Positions 24,601 to 37,691 of a stretch of 64,000 nt of DNA are shown one piece after another. The translations under genes and the position numbers were made by a program. This DNA comes from Dillenia suffruticosa (Eukaryota; Streptophyta; Magnoliopsida; Dilleniales; Dilleniaceae). The notes under the pieces were generated by a model. It had not been told where the DNA came from, ran no database searches, and worked only from the letters and a program-made list of their open reading frames with translations. The DNA is taken from the NCBI GenBank assembly GCA_033439265.1, contig JAVTVX010000024.1:1364001-1428000 (forward strand), in the 5' to 3' direction. Every line of letters starts with the position of its first letter. The stretch's first letter is position 1.

Positions 24601-25298
24601 TCTAATTAATTCGATTCAAATATTGTGAGATAAATTTAAAAACCAACTATTTTAATATTTATTTTTCTATTAAAAATACACTTTACTATTTATAATATTA
24701 TGCAAAGTAATGATTTGTATCCGAATCGTATATAAATACAAACGAGCATTTTTAATCGATTCAATTTCAAAATTAATATATATTTAAAATAATATAAATC
24801 AGTGACTATAATTTTATAATTTATATATTTTTATATGTTTTACGGTATAATTTATATTAAATTCCTACTAAATTAATTTTTTTGGTTAAAATTCAAAAGT
24901 TTCTTAAAAAACTTCTAATTTTTTAAATATATTCTGATCATAAAACATGAAAAATTGGACTGGACTTGTAATAAATTTATTAAAAATTAATTTCCAAAAA
25001 GGATATATTATGCAAAAGGATGGCGCATCAAATTCTAATTTGGGCTTTATCTATCCAAATTAGAAATAAATTTTTATAAAAAAATTAGAAGTCTTTTTAG
25101 AAACTTTCTAATTTTAACCGCGAAACAAATTTTTATTAAAAAAATTCAAATTTCAAAATGCGAGAAATTCTCTCATTTATGTCATTATCGTCTGACTGTT
25201 TAAAAAAATGAAAGGTCAACTTATTTCCGCCATCTGCTTCAGAATTTTCCCTCCCAGCACTGCCTTTTGGTGAGAGAGAGAGAGGGAGAGAGTGAGAG
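21633..25298. other. Divergent spacer between SRP72 and the M3 peptidase
   Basis: Holds the promoters of both genes. Most of it (22090-24265) is a TIR element listed separately. The rest (21830-22080 and 24270-25240) is extremely AT-rich with no gene. A (GA)-rich stretch at 25275-25298 is probably the leader of the peptidase transcript. Confidence 0.6.
22090..24265. mobile_element. Non-autonomous PIF/Harbinger-like TIR element
   Basis: The ends are inverted repeats: GTGACCGTTTGG on the left and GTGTCCGTTTGA (reverse complement) on the right, 10 of 12 matching, and both continue into T-rich TTTTTTTT..AATTTCTYTTCTTC sequence. The element is flanked by identical TTA triplets at 22087-22089 and 24266-24268, the 3-base target duplication usual for PIF/Harbinger. 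The length is 2176 bases. No transposase ORF survives. Near the left end lies a CAAAAGCTCC/GGAGCTTTTG hairpin (about 22200-22226). At 22370-22450 a CT-rich, leader-like stretch ends in a donor-like CAG/GTTTCT, possibly captured from a host gene. Confidence 0.65.
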
Positions 25299-28200
25299 AT
25301 GGAAGAAGAGCGACGGAGAGAAAAGACAGCGCCGGCGGCGAAACCGAAGAAGGTAGACGGAAACCTTATCGCATTCACCGGAGCCGCCGCTCTTATCGTC
25401 ATCGCTGTCAACATAGGAATCGCCGTCATCAAGTCCCACCATAACAAGAAGAAGCGAAAAGGTTTTAATTCTCAAAACACTTCAATTTTGATATTTGAAC
25501 TCGCGTTCGACGAAGTTTTGGTTTTTAAGCCCTATTTCTTGGGTTTCTTTTATTGGTGCAAGAACCGTTCTCGAGGGTTTTTTTTTTTTTGTATTCAAAA
25601 TCCCTCTGACTTCTTAGTGTTTTCTGTGCAAGAAGTGTTTCTAATTCTAGGGGGTTTGACTTCTTGCTGACTGTTTTGGTATTTGATTCAATTCTCCTCC
25701 ATGCGTAAATGTGCGTGTTAATCTGTTTTTCTGAAACCAATTTTGGAAGTTCAGACTGATATTTGATGAAAATCTGATTATATCCCCATTTCATGGTTTT
25801 TCTATTTTGTTTTATTGATTCATGTTTTAATTTTTAGGGTAGGGTTTTCTTACTACTTGTTAACTGTTTTGGTGTTTGATTCAATTGGGATCTTCTTAGA
25901 TCTTCCTGGTTCAAATGTGCGTGTTAATCTCTCGGCCTCTGAGATTCTCAAACTTGCTGATCGTATAATTGCCAACTCTAAAAAGGTTCACGATTCTGTT
26001 GCCTCGGTTCCTCTTGACAAGGTATGTGTATGACTTGCATTTAATTTTCATCAATTTTTTTGGGAAGCACATATTAGTTTTATATCACTTCCATAATATA
26101 TCAAGAATTGATTATTTTATGTGGGTGTAACACGATTGGATATGCAAATCTTTTCTCCATTACCCTTTCTTCTTTTGTTTATAACATGTACACAAATTTG
26201 ATGAGATTAAAATCTAGACCAAAGGAATGAGTTGGTCCTGATTTGGAATTGTGGGGTTTTGGTTCAGGATTAGATAGGTTCTGTTATCACTCATGTGTCA
26301 AGCAATGGTCTAGACGCTTAAGATTGATTTAGTTCATAATTAAGGTTGAGTTTCTCTTGATCAGTGCAATGGGGCAACTAATTAAATATGGATACTCAGA
26401 ACATGAGGTTTCCCTCTTATAGAGCCATGCAGATACCTAGAATGCTACAATGGTGAAATTCTGAAACTAGATTGAAAAGATAGTAAAAGTCAGCAAAAGA
26501 TGGCTTATTAATCCCTCATACTTTCCAAGCCGAGCTTAATACATCACTTTAAACCCTTGTAACCTTGCTTAATCTCATTGTATATTTTTTGAGATGGCAT
26601 ATCTATGTATCTAAATATCCATGTTTTTATTCTCATGCCTAAAGAAGCTCATCTTTTATATGTATTAATTTTTTTTCCTCAAGCTCCTTTTAATTTGCAA
26701 TCTTTGGTCTTGCACAGGTATCATATACGAATGTTATTGCCCCCCTAGCAGATCTAGAGTCGCAGCAATTCCCCCTTGTCCAGTCCTGTGTCTTTCCAAA
26801 GCTGGTCACATCTTCTGATGATGTGCGGAAAGCGAGTGGTGCGGCAGAACGCAGAATAGATGCTCATGTCTCCATGTGCAGGTAATACACAATTGCAGAA
26901 GTTTCTACCTTTTAAGTGCCACAACAACCAGTAAGTTGACACTAAATCTCTTTTGCTGTCAACTTTCTGGTGAAATGGTTATACCTGGAAGCATCAGCTC
27001 ACTAGATTACATAGAAAGGCATATACAAAGGAAGGAATATGGTCTAAATAACTTAGAATTCACCAAAGATGATCAATAGAAGTTGATGAATAGCACCATG
27101 GTAAACATGAAAGCTGTTCAAAAAATCAAGAAATCTGATCATTTATGTTTCCTATGCATCTTTTTCTTTTTCTTTTTTTTTGGGGGGTTGCTTTAATATA
27201 ATCAGGGCTGTTTGTTGCAAGCGGTGTGAACAAAGTTTGATTTTTATATGATGATATGCATTGATGTAAACTCCAAGGGAATTCTAATAGCACATTGTTC
27301 TCTTAATATGTTCTTTGGGAAGGCAGTTTATGTGAAAATGGCTTCTTGTTACATTTGGAGGTCTTTAGCAATGTCCCAAGGCCTTTTTGTTATATTCGCT
27401 GGACTCAAATACCTATAACCTTCTCATAAATTAACACTGTGTTTATTATGGAAACTGATTAGAAAGCGGGAAGATGTTTACCGTGTCATCAAAGCTTTTG
27501 CATCAAGGCAAGAATGGATGAACCCTGAAACTGAACAGTACATTCAGTGCCTGGTATGAAAATGCTTGTGGTTTTCCCTATCTATCTCCACAATAACTTG
27601 CTTTCATAATTTCCTTTTTCTTTTTTTCCCCCTCCCTTAAATCCCACATTTGGCTTAAAAATGCTGCATGATCATACCATATCATGTTTTTGTACTCCTT
27701 TCAACTGTTCTGGCGGCTTGAAGAGTTGAAATTGTCATTGTATCATGTCCTGATTTGTTTGGTCTTTGAAGTATTGCTAAAGTTTCTTGCTTATATCATA
27801 TGGAATATTTTATTTTATATTGAAAAGGCAGCTATACCATATTAAAACAATACATCATATTAGGTGTATGCAGAGTTGATGTTTCATACTAATGGATAAC
27901 CATCTGGAAATTAGGTGATTCTGTCACCTAGCTGCCTGCATGTGACTGTACTGTTTGTTGAAACCATATGACATTCACAAATTTTGAAAATTTTACTTGA
28001 TTTTGGGGTGGACTGTTCTTTTGGGGAGGGGGGAAGCAATCATGAGGAATTTGAATGCAAATCTGTATTACTGTGGGTAATTTTCCATATTTTCAATTCT
28101 TTGATGCTATGGCAAATCCAACCCTGAGCATAGAGCTGTTCTTATCCTGAATTTGGAGCTAGTTTGTCCTTTGTAGCACTAATCATTTCTTGAGGACATT

Positions 28201-31200
28201 TCAACATGACAAGAACAATTGTTTGGCTCCAGTATTGATTCTTTCTTGATCAGTGACAGGTTAGAGACTTTGAGCGAAATGGTTTGAACCTGACGTTGAC
28301 CAAGAGAGAGGAACTGCAACGCCTGAAAACTCAAATTGATGAGCTAAGCATGCAATATGTCCAAGTTCTGAGCAATGATGGTTCTTTTCTTCTTTTTGAT
28401 GCAACGGAGCTACAGGGATTGCCGCAAGAGTTCCTAGAGGTATTCTCCTGCATGCGTCTTTATGTTTTGGGAAATACATCTTTGTTGAAAGCTATCGGGT
28501 GGAAGAAGCCAATTAGGAACAAAGACAAAATGACAAAAGCTGGTATCATAATTTGATAATGGTAATTATAAACACAGTTGCTTATTATAGTATCATCTTT
28601 GATAGAATCACCAGCGTGGCCACCTCTATTTGGTGGAAAATTAAACCAGGTTGAAGTGCAACCCACATTTGATGGAGGATGTCTCTAGAAACTTCAGGCT
28701 ACAGTAGCGTATGAGGGACTAAAAGAAGCATAGTGATTTCTAATAAAAGTTTGTTGTGCTTAGAAGCTTTACAATCTCTAGCAGTGCCACTAAACCAAAA
28801 AGGCTATTCTTAAAGGCATACTGTTTGAAATTAATTGCTTTTTTGTTTTTTGATTAGCAAAGAAAGGAAAAATTTTATGGAAATAGGGGCAGAGGTGTGA
28901 CAGACCATCACAAAAACAACATACTAGAGGTGTATGCTAATTTGAAAATTTGAAGGCATTTTGTGAAACATCTTCTCTTTTGCAAAAGCTCTCTCTCTCT
29001 CTCTCTCTCTCCCGCTCCACTTAGCAAAAAATGCGAGAGAGATCAGAGCTTGGACTGTCTTCCTTTCTGTATGTATCTAATCTTCAACTCAAAAACAGTA
29101 GGATTTATTGGACTGTGCAAAACATTAAATAAAAATGCATCATTTGTCCCGAAAGTTATACATAAGGATGATGTTTCATTATACAGATTGATACCATGTT
29201 GCATGAACACTTCTGGTTATGAATGCTTTTACGGTGTGCTTGTGGTAGTTTGCAACTTGTAATAGTGTTATTTTTTGTTTGTAGTCCATGTCCTTGTCAT
29301 GTCTGTCCCGTGTCCGTGCCTATGCTTCCAGTTCATAGCTTTGATGTTTTGGAGAGTTCCAGAAGGATCAGATTTCCATTTGTTATCCTACATAGTTGTA
29401 CGTTGGTTTTTGAATCTGAGATTTTAGATTTCCATGATAGTATCTCTATCGAATTTCCTCAAAGAACTTTTTGGACTCTATTATTATTCTGGCCACTTTC
29501 TATGTTTTATTGCTGGCTCTTTGGTATGTGTTGATTTGAAATGATCAGTTTTTTATTTATTTACTTGTGTGCACGTGCAATGTTATTTTATCCCCTGCAC
29601 AGAGCTTAGAGAAAGCTGAAAAAGGTAAAATGAAGGTCACTCTCAGAAGTAATCACGTTTTGCCTGTGTTAGAGGCTTGTAAGGTATAATACCCATTCTT
29701 ATATTATTATTGTTATTTTTTTTCTTTGGGAGTAAGTTTATTTATTTATCCATCTTTCATCTTTTTGTCATCTTTCTTTATTTTATATTTATTTTAAATT
29801 TTTCTTACATTCTGAATCATCAATGTAGTAGTTAGGCTGTGTTCATTATATCAACCTTGTGCTTTGCAAGCCTGTAGTTAGCGTGCCTTTATTTTCTTCT
29901 GGAACCATTGTAAGTTCTTTTGAACTATCATGCAATATTTGAGACCACTTGGATCGACTTGATTCTTGTAGCCTGCAATCATTTGGGACAGGTTGCTGCC
30001 TAATCCTCTTAGTTGAGATTTACAGAACTATTCCTTGAATCAAGGATAGAAGTTAACTATTTAGTTCTTCATGTAAATATTGGACGGTGATGCTTTGCTT
30101 TGCCCATAACAATTCGGTGTAAAAGTTCTCTTTTCTTATTTGCATACCCATGCTCATCTAGGTGAAATAGGATGGGAAGCTCTAGAAGATATTAAGAACC
30201 TTTTAGAGTCTTGATTGGTTTGATATGATAGTCTTGCTGAGGCCAAGAAAATTATGTTCTGAACTCTAACAACTTACTCAGTGCTTTTCGATTTGAATAG
30301 GAGGTGAAAGTGTTGGAGATTCAGTTTTCCTGTTAGCCTTTTTAGGCTTGTAGATCATATTCTTTATTTGAGATCAATAACCAAAAGTTATAATTTAATC
30401 ACTTTCATGAGCAAAACATGAATAGGTAGGAAAAACGAGGAGAATGCTTGCAAGTGCATATGGGCGGAGATGTGGAGCAGTTAGTCTTTCTGTCTTAGAA
30501 AAACTGGTAAGGTGCTGTGTGTGTGTGTGTGTGTGTTGTGTTTATCTATCTAATTTTGTCCCAGTTTTGCTTCCTCTTTCTTTTCTTAGTATTGTATTTG
30601 AGCTTGGTCACTTTGAAGATGACACTAGGTAGCCTTTCTAATCTGGTAGTCTATATTGCCTTGCCTCTTTCTAGTCCTCTACAAATGAGAATTTGCAGCT
30701 GCTTTCTATTGCTGACATGATATAAAAATGATATGGGTATAGTGCCAAGAAAGTGACCCATTGATTTTTGAAACATCAAAGTTATTTTATTAGTCACTCT
30801 ATTTCTGCTTGCAGGGTCAATGCTTTTATGTTCCAATACTGAAGAAATTCCAATACTGAAGAAATGCTCCATTTGGCCAGTTTGTTAAATTAACAAATTT
30901 TGTGAGAGTCCAAGTGAAATGTATTGTGAATGTGATGTATCTGTTTCAAGGTTTATTATCAAAGTGTTAAAATCAATTGAAGATGTCAATAATTACATAC
31001 ATTATGCTTGTCCAGCAAAGCATCCATTTGGTTCTGTGGAGTTTCATGTTGACAGTTGGCACATCTTGAAGATGCCCGAAAGCAGCATTAGATTTCAATC
31101 TTTGTTTTTCAATCTTCTTGTTAAATGGTATACTTGGAACTCGCTGGACTGTAATATTTTCTTCTATATCGTTTAGGTCCAAATGCGCCACAAATTTGCT

Positions 31201-34200
31201 CAGCTGCTTGGCTATTCGAATTATGCAAACTACATAGTTGACGTTAGAATGGCTAAGACAGCCTCCAAGGTTTGCAATATTTTATTTTCTTTTATGGAAT
31301 AGGTGTTGTAATGTGCAAACTTACGCATATTGAGTTGGATAGTAACAAAATGTGTAACAATTTGAAATTATACTTATCTAATGGAGTCAGACTATACAGC
31401 CTTTTGGCTAGCTGTTCAAAGCTTTGTTTCTTTAAATTTCACAAGTTGATTTTTCTCTGTTGACAATCAAGCAATTCTATATAGTTTCACTTCAGTACAC
31501 GCAACATCTTTTATGCCTTTTATGTTCTATTCTCCAACAGAGAGACTTTCCTTGTGATTTTTTCATGTCTGACTTTATGTTAAAATTTGCAATACAAGGG
31601 AATAGGGACTTTATTTAGGAAGGACATCACTCTGACTTCTGTGTTTTTCAATCTGTTATGATGCAGCCCAAATTTCTAGATCAAGGAATGAATTCTTTAC
31701 AGTATCATTAGACTCAAGTCTTTACTATGCTGCTTTTTTTTTCCCTGTTATGTGTCTGTTACATTTCCGTGGTTTGCTTTATTATTCTCATTCATTTTGA
31801 GCATGCTGTTGTGGTTCCCAGGTTTTTGACTTCTTGGAGGACATCTCTGCCAGTTTGAATGACTTGGCTGCTCGAGAACTTCAGATTTTGAAAGACCTAA
31901 AGGTCTATTTTCTTTGCCATAATACCTGTGCACAATTGGGTCTTGTCTTTTTCCTGGCTCATTGCTTACCTGGATATGTCCTTTCAGAAGAAAGAGGAAG
32001 GAGAAGTTCCATTTGGGATTGAGGATCTAATGTATTATGTCAAGAGGTTTGAGGAACAACAGTTTGATCTGGACTTTGGGGCTATTAAGCAATATTTTCC
32101 AGTCAATCTGGTTATATCTGGAATGTTCAAGATAATCCAGGATCTTTTTGGTAATTATTCATTATTTTAATAGATTTATGCTGTATTTTTATTATTATCA
32201 GTTTTCTTCATTTCTTCTAAGGTAAGTGCTTATCACATTTTGAGCATTTTTTTTAAAGCTTGGGCTCCTACATTGCCTTATGCAGGTTTAAGATTTGAAG
32301 AGATCATAGATGCTGATGTTTGGCACCAGGATGTTCACCTTTATTCAGTTTTGGATTTAAGTTCTAGTGAGCTCCTGGGCTATTTCTACCTAGATTTGTA
32401 CTCAAGGTATGTTGCTCTCAATTCTCTAGAATCTGAATTAAGCTTTTTGCTGTTGCTTTAGTGAACTGATGTCATATCTTGGAGCAGGGCTGGAAAATAT
32501 GGCCATACTTGTGTCTTACCACTTCAGAATGGGTCCTTATTACCTAATGGTTCACGACAGGTGACTTATGAATTGATTTTTAATTGTCTATAAGATTATA
32601 ATGCTGGAGTCTTATTTCTGATTTTTTGTTGGTTGACAATCTTATCACCTATTATTTTCTATTCATATCTTCCCTTTGGAAGCTTTAAGAGGTAAACTAA
32701 ATTTAATGGTCCACTCCAACAGCATGTCAAATCAATGCACTCTTTTGGGGGGTGGGGGTGGGGGTGGGTGTGGGTGCAGAGGGCTAAAAAGCCCAAAGAC
32801 TTTTAGTATAGGGAAAATCATTTTGCTTCCATTTCACTCTCACTATTATCAACAAGACAGCAGGAATGTTAGTCTTACAATTTAGTGTTTTCCATTTTGA
32901 CCTTCAAAATGTTGCCATGTTGCCATTGCTATTGCCACAACTTCACAGCTTCTGATTGTTGGGAAAACATGCAGTTTATTTCCTCCTTCCCTGTGGTTGC
33001 CCCACTTCTTAAAGCTTTATTCCCTATAGTTTGCTTCACCTCAAACTGCCCATTGTTATCACATTGCTATTACCATCATTTCTCTCCCTTCAAGTGCAGT
33101 TCTTTTAGTTGCCACTTTTTCTCCGCAAGGTTTCTTCAATTGCATTGAAAAAGGAGGGGAAGGGGGTTAGGATCAGAAGAGTACCTTCCTTCGCATTTTG
33201 TTATTTTCCTCTTAATACCAGGCTTCCGTGGTGTAGTTGATAGGTTCATTCCTCTTTGGAAGTTTTAGGATTAATATTTTGGACTTATCTTGGCCCTGTT
33301 TTTTGTTTTTGTAAAAGCTTCAAGTTCCTTAAAATGGCTCAAATTTTCTGTGTTGTCCCTACTTACTCTGTTTAGAAGTGGTCATAGCATATATTTTTGT
33401 TTGCTTCTGAATCAGAATTTAGAAGGCGAACTTGTTGCCTTCATCAGACATGATTTTTACATAGTTTTTAAAATATCATTTCAAGCTATAGAATCTTTGA
33501 AGCCTATGATTGCACCAATTGAAAAACTTAACAGAATCTCGGACTGATTCTGCCATATTTCTTTTGAAAACCACCAGGTAGAATCATGATTTTAACAAAC
33601 TTGGAGTCATATATTTGCAGAATCATGATTTTAACAAACTGGAAGTCATATATTTGCAGAATCATGATTTTAACAAACTTGGAGTCATATATTTGCAGTG
33701 TTCATCTGTAATCCTACCTTTTTTTTGTTTTTTTTTTGGTTTTGACTGCCTATGCTAATTAATCTTGAAAAAGTATAGACTGCACACAGTTTATGGTTTG
33801 GATATGCATGCATGAATTTTGCTTTTTGGGTAAATGCACCTTTATGTTCTCATTTGCAGAATACTGAGAGATTGAGTCCTGCTGGATTTTGTTTTGCTTG
33901 ACCACTGTTTGTGTTTCATTTCTTTTTCTACCAAAGGATTCTGCTTGAATTTATTTGTGTAATCTACTTTATGAGGAAACTGCATTTCTAAGTTTTATCA
34001 AAATGGATTACAATTATGAGCTTTTTTGTTGTTGATTTTCTGTTTAGATACCAGTGGCATTACTTATTGCTCAATTTCAAAAGGAAGATGGTGGGCATCC
34101 TGGATTGTTGCGTTTTTCTGAAGTAACAAATCTTTTTCATGAGTTTGGCCATGTGGTATGCTGATATTCTGCTTAAGAATCTTTGCATTCTGGTGATAAC

Positions 34201-35559
34201 TGATATTGTCATTTATGCTTTCTTAAGTCATGATATAAATATCTGAATCGATATATATATTTTCAGTTCTATTTTTAATTTTCTATATTTTTCTACTAAG
34301 GTTGTGTTTGTTTCTTGAAAAATTTTCGGGAAATATATTTTCCTTGAATGAGTTTATTTTTCCAACATTTTCCATTTGTTTGGAATTGTTTAAAATTTTC
34401 TTGGAAAGGTTTATCCATTATTACTGAGATTAAAATATTTCACTTTTCATTCCCAAAAAATAAGATCCAGAAGAATTTCCAAGATGTTATTTTCTGTGAC
34501 TTCATGGCCTTTTGGAAATATTTTGCAGATTTGAGGAGATTTTCGGAAAACAAATGAAGAAAAATCTTGTTGTTCTGGTTTTTTTTTCCTGAGATTTTTT
34601 GGAAAACAAACACAACCTAGTGGAAGTTGCTTAGAAAATTTGAAAGCCATGGCATCTTCTGGTTATAATTATTTCCTTTATCCCTGATCAAACATTTTAT
34701 ATTTGAAATGTGTATGGTGGCAACATGCTTAGTGAACTTATAAATGGGCACTATCATGTAAGCTATCCGTTTTATGGAAGATCGAGTAGTTGAGTAGGCT
34801 GGTTGGTTAAGCCATCTTAATATCATGCCGACCTTAATGCAGTTGGTCGAACAGCCTTTCCTATTATTGTTGATGTTGTTTCTTGTCACTTGTGTTTACC
34901 TTCTCAACTGTCTCAAATATACTACACACAAAAAGCTAATATTTTCTGGGAGAAGGCCTTGCATGACTACAATAGCTTATTATTGCATATCAGAGTACAG
35001 AATTTTCTACACACACATGTAAAAGTGACTAATAATTTCTATATATGGTAAGCTAGGGTCACACATGACTTTTTTCTTTGTGGATTGACCCACCCAGACA
35101 AGTTCATTACCATATCTTTGTAATCTGCATAATGTTTCTCTACTAATAATTTTCTAGGAGTTGTTATTTTGCCTATGATAGTTTTGATGATCTATCCATA
35201 GTCCAGGAGATCATTTGCTGTTTCCATCATTCTGGTGTTTTTTGACATAGCAACAAAACCAACCAAAGCCTCTCGTTCCACTTGTTAGATGATTTGGTTT
35301 GTGTTGCATCTTTTGGCACTAGTTGTTCATACTGCAGCATATGGAAGGATGTAATGGAAGTTGGACATGGTCTATGTTGTTTAAAGTTGATATGACATTT
35401 AACAATGGGTTTTTAGGTCCATATGGTCTGCAATCGTGCTTCATTTGCCCGATTTTCTGGCCTACGTGTTGATCCCGACTTTGTGGAGATCCCTGCTCAG
35501 GTTCTAGAGAACTGGTAAATAATTAATTAGTTAATATTATTGGTCAATATTTTTGTTGT

Positions 35560-35591
<32 letters not shown>

Positions 35592-37691
35592 CCATTACAT
35601 TTTTATTTTGCTTATGAGCCAGTCTCACACTTTATTTTCCTGTGGAAAAAATTTGTATGCAGGTGCTACGAGACTATGTGTTTGAAGTTGATATCTGGTT
35701 TCCATCAGGTGACATAACTAGCTATTTAAGTTAAATACTTTGCTTTATGCCCAGACATTTACCTTGCTTCAATTGTCATATAGATTAAGTACCTTATTAT
35801 TATTATTTCATGACATTCCTTGCTTGGTGAGGATATCTTCATTTCCCTGTCCTCTCCATTTCTCTCTGTCTCACACACGAATACACAGTGAGTTGTTGCT
35901 TCAGTTCATGCGTTAAGCTGCATTTAATTTGAGATAAATTTCTGTACAATGTGACGTGATATTAAACTTTTTGAAAAGGTATATTGAATTTAGAGTCCAT
36001 TGGACATTTTTTATACTTGTGCATCACTGACATTGAGATGTTTGGTTTGTAGGATATTACAAAGCCCATCAAGGAGGAAACATGCAAATCACTTCAAAGA
36101 TGGCGACATTCTTTTTCAGCCCTAAAACTGAAGCAAGAAGTTCTATATTGTAAGTCATTTCATTATCCTTTCTAGGTGTAACCTAGCAATTCTAGAGAGC
36201 TGCCATAGAAGTTATGTTGCATCTTATGCGCAAGGTCTTAAGCTGATCCTTGCTTCATAACTTTCATGCCTCTCATGCCTCTCATGCCTCATGACTTTCT
36301 GGGCATAAGCAGACATAATCTTTTATTTGTGCTGGCATGGTACCTGATTTTTTTTTTCAGAAAAAGATCAACAATAGAGTGAAAATGATTTTTGTGAGTT
36401 TAAAATCTTAAATAGAAGTGCACATGGCTGGAATTAGAAAATTGCATTTATATTTTAGTTTTTTTCACAAGTTTCATATGCTTAAATAGCTAAGCAGGGC
36501 CCATTTTCAGGTCTTTTTGATCAGATAATTCATTCTGCTGAGAATGTCGACTTTGTTGAGTTATTTAAGCATCTCCACGCACAGGTAAATAAACGAAAAC
36601 TTGATCTATGATTTAGGTGTTACGTGCAGTCCACTGATGTTATGTTATGCCAGGTGATGCTAGATTTGCCAATGCTAGAAGGAATAAATCCAGCTTCATG
36701 TTTCCCACGAAGTGCCATTGGCTATGAAGGCGCTTGCTACAGTCGGATTTGGAGTGAGGTTTGTGTCAGAGATTACCTATTAGCTTACTATAGTTGGATG
36801 TGTCTATATCTAGCTGGCCATGTTGGTTTTCTCTGAGTATGTATTTCATTTCTTTAGTGCTTAAATCAGTGAGTCTACTTTGAACTAGAAGGGCTTATCA
36901 TGCACAGTTATCATTGTCATGGTCTGTCTATGATATAATCGTAAAATGATGTGTATGCATAAACCATGAATGATTTGATAACCAAGCAAAAGTTTTACAG
37001 AAGGAATGGCTGATGGGACAACCTTCCTGTGCCATCTGTATCCACGAGTGTTAAACACCTCACTTTCATGGGTAAAAACGCCCTTATTAGCATTGCTGAT
37101 GATGTTTTTTCCTTTTAGTTGCACGAAACTACTGTGGATTTTATCCAATGTGGTCTTTAGTCTCTGGGGCTAATATATTTGCCTCAGTCCTCTGCAATGG
37201 TCTTTGTTTTGCATCCAACAACAGTTGACAAAGTTTACATTGTTATTCTTAGGCCTTTGCAGCTGATATATTTGCCTCGAAGTTTTCCGATAATCTTCAG
37301 AACCAGTTCATTGGAATGCAATTCAGGAATAAGGTAATTATTTTCAGTTGCATGACTCATTCTGCACCTATAGAATTAAATGTTTGGCGTGGAGCTGTTT
37401 TCCTAACGATTGTGAATGGCAGTCACTTTACAATTTTTATTTTCTTTTTTTGTTTCCTGGCGGGTCCTAATCAATGGAAAACGTTTCCAGATAGAAATCT
37501 TACAGCATATGCAAGCTACTTTTCCTGGTGGCCTGAGTGAGTAGCCTATATTTCTGATACTTAGGTTCTTTTGTATTTTCCAGGTTTTGGCTCCGGGCGG
37601 AGCAAAGGACCCTGTGGTGATCATTTCAGATTTTCTGGGAAGAGAGCCATCAATTCGACCTTTTCTAGATAAACTTGAATGGAATTTGTAA
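25299..37691 (+). CDS. M3 zinc metallopeptidase, thimet-oligopeptidase-like, membrane-anchored
   Basis: Peptidase expected to cut short peptides inside the cell. Twenty exons fit in phase: 25299-25461, 25900-26021, 26718-26881, 27463-27553, 28260-28439, 29603-29683, 30426-30506, 31177-31269, 31822-31902, 31988-32150, 32286-32406, 32488-32560, 34048-34155, 35417-35514, 35663-35708, 36053-36149, 36511-36584, 36654-36758, 37253-37333 and 37584-37691. The product is 709 residues. Zinc ligands are HEFGH at 502-506 and E538 in PAQVLENW. The substrate-side YEGACYSRIWSEAFAADIF block is present. The N-terminus has a hydrophobic stretch (about residues 23-45) between basic segments, which suggests a signal anchor; soluble TOP relatives lack it. 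AATAAA lies at 38050-38055. It resembles Arabidopsis AT1G67690 (from memory). Confidence 0.95.
28440..29602 (+). other. Intron 5 of the M3 peptidase gene
   Basis: An 1163-base intron. A (CT)n tract lies at 28989-29011. No transposon ends or RNA gene were seen. Confidence 0.6.
30516..30536 (+). repeat. (GT)n microsatellite beside a splice donor
   Basis: A TG/GT dinucleotide run that begins ten bases after exon 7 of the M3 peptidase gene ends (donor ACTG/GTAAGG at 30506/30507). Such runs can bind splicing factors; here the effect is only a possibility. Confidence 0.8.
32747..32774 (+). other. G-quadruplex-prone tract in M3 peptidase intron 12
   Basis: Five G runs of three to six bases separated by single T or TGT spacers (GGGGGGTGGGGGTGGGGGTG and on) lie on the transcribed sense strand. 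This satisfies the common four-run G-quadruplex pattern in both DNA and pre-mRNA. Confidence 0.75.
33582..33698 (+). repeat. Three tandem 39-base units ending in acceptor-like TTTGCAG
   Basis: Three head-to-tail copies of a 39-base unit beginning AATCATGATTTTAAC, nearly identical (the middle copy differs by a few bases). All three end ATATATTTGCAG, a good 3' splice-site look-alike. They sit in intron 12 of the M3 peptidase gene, about 350 bases before exon 13. Confidence 0.9.
34300..34617. mobile_element. MITE in M3 peptidase intron 13
   Basis: A 318-base AT-rich element with 14-base perfect terminal inverted repeats GGTTGTGTTTGTTT, further extended by similar GGAAA-rich sequence. It is flanked by TAA on the left and TAG on the right, compatible with a slightly mutated 3-base duplication of the Tourist (PIF/Harbinger) kind. 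It has no coding capacity. It lies wholly inside the intron, away from both splice sites. Confidence 0.8.
34618..35416 (+). other. Rest of intron 13 of the M3 peptidase gene
   Basis: Intronic sequence between the MITE and exon 14. No repeats, RNA genes or coding similarity were seen. Confidence 0.5.

Noticed and set aside
33220-33290. tRNA-like sequence CCGTGGTGTAGTTGATAGG in an M3 peptidase intron
   Set aside because: It resembles an A box, but no B box or acceptor-stem pairing follows, and there is no A tail.
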